Of a stretch of DNA of 6,832 nt, positions 5,971-6,832 are shown piece after piece. Where the stretch lies: assembly GCA_964652075.1 (NCBI GenBank), contig CAZYZQ010000104.1:1-6832 (forward strand), in the 5' to 3' direction. A model generated the notes under the pieces. That model worked only from the letters and a program-made list of their open reading frames with translations, searched no databases and was not told the DNA's origin. Numbering within the stretch: the first letter of the stretch is position 1; each line of letters opens with the position of its first letter. Position numbers and translations under genes: made by a program. This stretch comes from CAZYZQ01 sp964652075 (GTDB lineage: Bacteria > Bacillota > Clostridia > Oscillospirales > Oscillospiraceae).

Positions 5971-6010
5971 AAACCGGGCATCGTATGGAAGCGATGTCCG
6001 GTTTATTTTT
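5971..6010 (+). terminator. Rho-independent terminator after the 165-aa protein gene
   Basis: AAACCGGGCATCG (5971-5983) pairs with CGATGTCCGGTTT (5992-6004) in a 13-bp stem with one G-U pair and an 8-nt loop, followed by A and five T (6006-6010). It separates the preceding gene from the XRE-cupin unit. Confidence 0.95.
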
Positions 6011-6046
6011 GTTCCGTTGGAGGAGAGGGCAAGCGACTATATTTCG

Positions 6047-6075
6047 TTGACTTTCGCTCCTGAATATGTTATATT
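6047..6075 (+). promoter_or_regulatory. Sigma-A type promoter for the XRE-cupin regulator unit
   Basis: A -35 box TTGACT (6047-6052), a 17-bp spacer and a -10 box TATATT (6070-6075) lie 40-68 bp before the ATG at 6115. Transcription should start near 6082. Confidence 0.85.
6063..6075. promoter_or_regulatory. Short palindrome overlapping the -10 box, candidate operator
   Basis: AATAT (6063-6067) and ATATT (6071-6075) form an inverted repeat with a 3-bp centre that covers the -10 box of the XRE-cupin promoter. Its position is right for autorepression by the adjacent XRE protein, but the sequence is AT-only in the arms, short, and could be chance. Confidence 0.3.
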
Positions 6076-6114
6076 TTACAAAAGAACACAAAAACGTACA
6101 GGCGGTGGGTAAAA

Positions 6115-6672
6115 ATGGAATCGATGAATCTGAAAATTGGCGAAAGACTGAAAACGCTCCGCAAAGCACGCGCATTGTCTTTGGACGATGTTTCGGCCAT
6201 GACCGGGGTCAGCAAGCCCATGTTGGGCCAGATTGAGCGTGGCCAGTCCATTCCGACTGTTACGACGCTCTGGAAAATCGCTACCGGGCTGAAAACGCCG
6301 CTGTCCTTCTTCCTGGAGGGCCAGCGGGCGGAATACACCATCGTCGGCCCGGATCAGGCCAATGTGATCTTGGGGGACGGCGGCAAAATGCGGGCCTATC
6401 CGCTGTTCACCTATGACCCGGTGCGGAGCGTGGAAACCTTCTACATCGAGTTTGACCCAGGGTGCCGTCATTCATCAAGCAAGCACAACGACGGTGTGGA
6501 GGAACATATTTTTGTCCTGCGTGGGACGCTGCGGCTTGCCATGGGTGACAAAACGGTTGATGTAGGCGAGCGGCAGGCCGTCCGTTTCCGGGCCGATATG
6601 TCCCATGCTTATCAGAATTTGTCCGAGAGCGAGTGCGCGGTCTATAACACGATCTTCTATACAAGTCACTAA
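6115..6672 (+). CDS. XRE-family transcriptional regulator with C-terminal cupin domain
   Basis: This 185-residue DNA-binding regulator has an XRE/lambda-repressor type helix-turn-helix at about 7-62 (IGERLKTLRKARALSLDDVS, then GVSKPMLGQIERGQSIPTV) and a cupin_2 domain at about 105-182. The cupin carries H119, H124, E129/E130, G137 and, in the second motif, DMSHAYQN with H164, so metal or small-ligand binding is plausible. Proteins of this build usually repress or activate a neighbouring metabolic or transport gene in response to a small molecule bound by the cupin. The start ATG 6115 has only a weak GGTGGG-like site upstream; an in-frame ATG at 6124 has no better one. It is followed after 15 bp by a probable metallo-hydrolase gene, likely its cotranscribed partner. 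The ligand is unknown, and nothing in the window identifies it. Confidence 0.93.
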   Translation: MESMNLKIGERLKTLRKARALSLDDVSAMTGVSKPMLGQIERGQSIPTVTTLWKIATGLKTPLSFFLEGQRAEYTIVGPDQANVILGDGGKMRAYPLFTYDPVRSVETFYIEFDPGCRHSSSKHNDGVEEHIFVLRGTLRLAMGDKTVDVGERQAVRFRADMSHAYQNLSESECAVYNTIFYTSH

Positions 6673-6687
6673 AGGGGGACTATCATC

Positions 6688-6832
6688 ATGTATGAACTGA
6701 TTCAAGTTTCGGAGCGGAGCTACTACATCCAAAGTCCAGCCAAGATTGGGCTGGTAAAACTGAATGAGCAGGACGTTTGCCTGATCGACAGCGGCAATGA
6801 CAAAGACGCCGGGAGAAAAGTCCGGCAGCTTC
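6688..6832 (+). CDS. Probable metallo-beta-lactamase-fold hydrolase, N-terminal 48 codons, cut by window edge
   Basis: An open frame begins at ATG 6688 with a GGGGGA ribosome binding site at 6674-6679 and runs to the right edge. The visible start, MYELIQVSERSYYIQSPAKI and then a VCLIDSGNDKDAGRKV stretch at 31-46, matches the first beta strands and the IDSG turn typical of metallo-beta-lactamase-fold hydrolases. The diagnostic HxHxDH zinc motif would come some 15-25 residues further on, outside the window. The 15-bp spacing from the XRE-cupin gene implies one transcript. In this superfamily a short N-terminus cannot tell the substrate, so only the fold is proposed. Confidence 0.7.
   Translation, partial: MYELIQVSERSYYIQSPAKIGLVKLNEQDVCLIDSGNDKDAGRKVRQL

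Noticed and set aside
5958..5972. Inverted repeat TTCTGG-act-CCAGAA as an operator or second terminator
   Set aside because: It abuts and shares two bases with the strong terminator, has only a 3-nt loop, and has no promoter or U-run of its own.

Overview
This GC-rich window looks like chromosomal DNA of a Firmicute in the class Clostridia, most likely an Oscillospiraceae/Ruminococcaceae-type gut anaerobe. The evidence is a T-box leader in front of pheS, consensus sigma-A promoters with 17-bp spacers, strong AGGAGG-type ribosome binding sites, and a gene order related to the acpS - nnr - ydcC - alr - ndoA neighbourhood known in Firmicutes. The family placement is inference; the class is better supported.

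Layout. Positions 1-703 (minus strand) hold the first 234 codons of pheS, which continues past the left edge. Its leader, about 704-979, is a T-box riboswitch with a clear T-box sequence and terminator. The leader promoter (986-1014) stands back to back with a plus-strand promoter (1022-1050); their -35 boxes are only 7 bp apart. The plus-strand promoter starts a tightly packed run: a two-helix membrane protein (1082-1624), bifunctional NAD(P)H-hydrate repair enzyme nnr (1621-3126, ATGA overlap), a TTG-initiated small lipoprotein (3140-3706), alanine racemase alr (3718-4917) and, after a 112-bp structured gap, a MazF/NdoA-type endoribonuclease (5030-5392) with no recognisable MazE antitoxin. 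A separate promoter inside the 3' end of mazF drives a secreted or anchored 165-aa protein (5447-5944), which ends in a strong rho-independent terminator (5971-6010). A new unit begins with promoter 6047-6075: an XRE-cupin transcription factor (6115-6672) and, 15 bp later, the start of a probable metallo-beta-lactamase-fold hydrolase (6688 to the right edge).

How the genes fit together. The left part is translation supply (PheS) under tRNA-Phe feedback. The middle operon combines metabolite repair, D-alanine supply for the cell wall, envelope-associated proteins and an RNA-cleaving toxin-family enzyme. The right part is a small regulator/enzyme pair that may be autoregulated. I see no mobile element, CRISPR array, tRNA or rRNA gene. 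Most of the window is recognisable core genome. The points most worth a second look are the antitoxin-less alr-mazF arrangement with its structured gap, the unnamed 165-aa protein, and the XRE-cupin/hydrolase pair.
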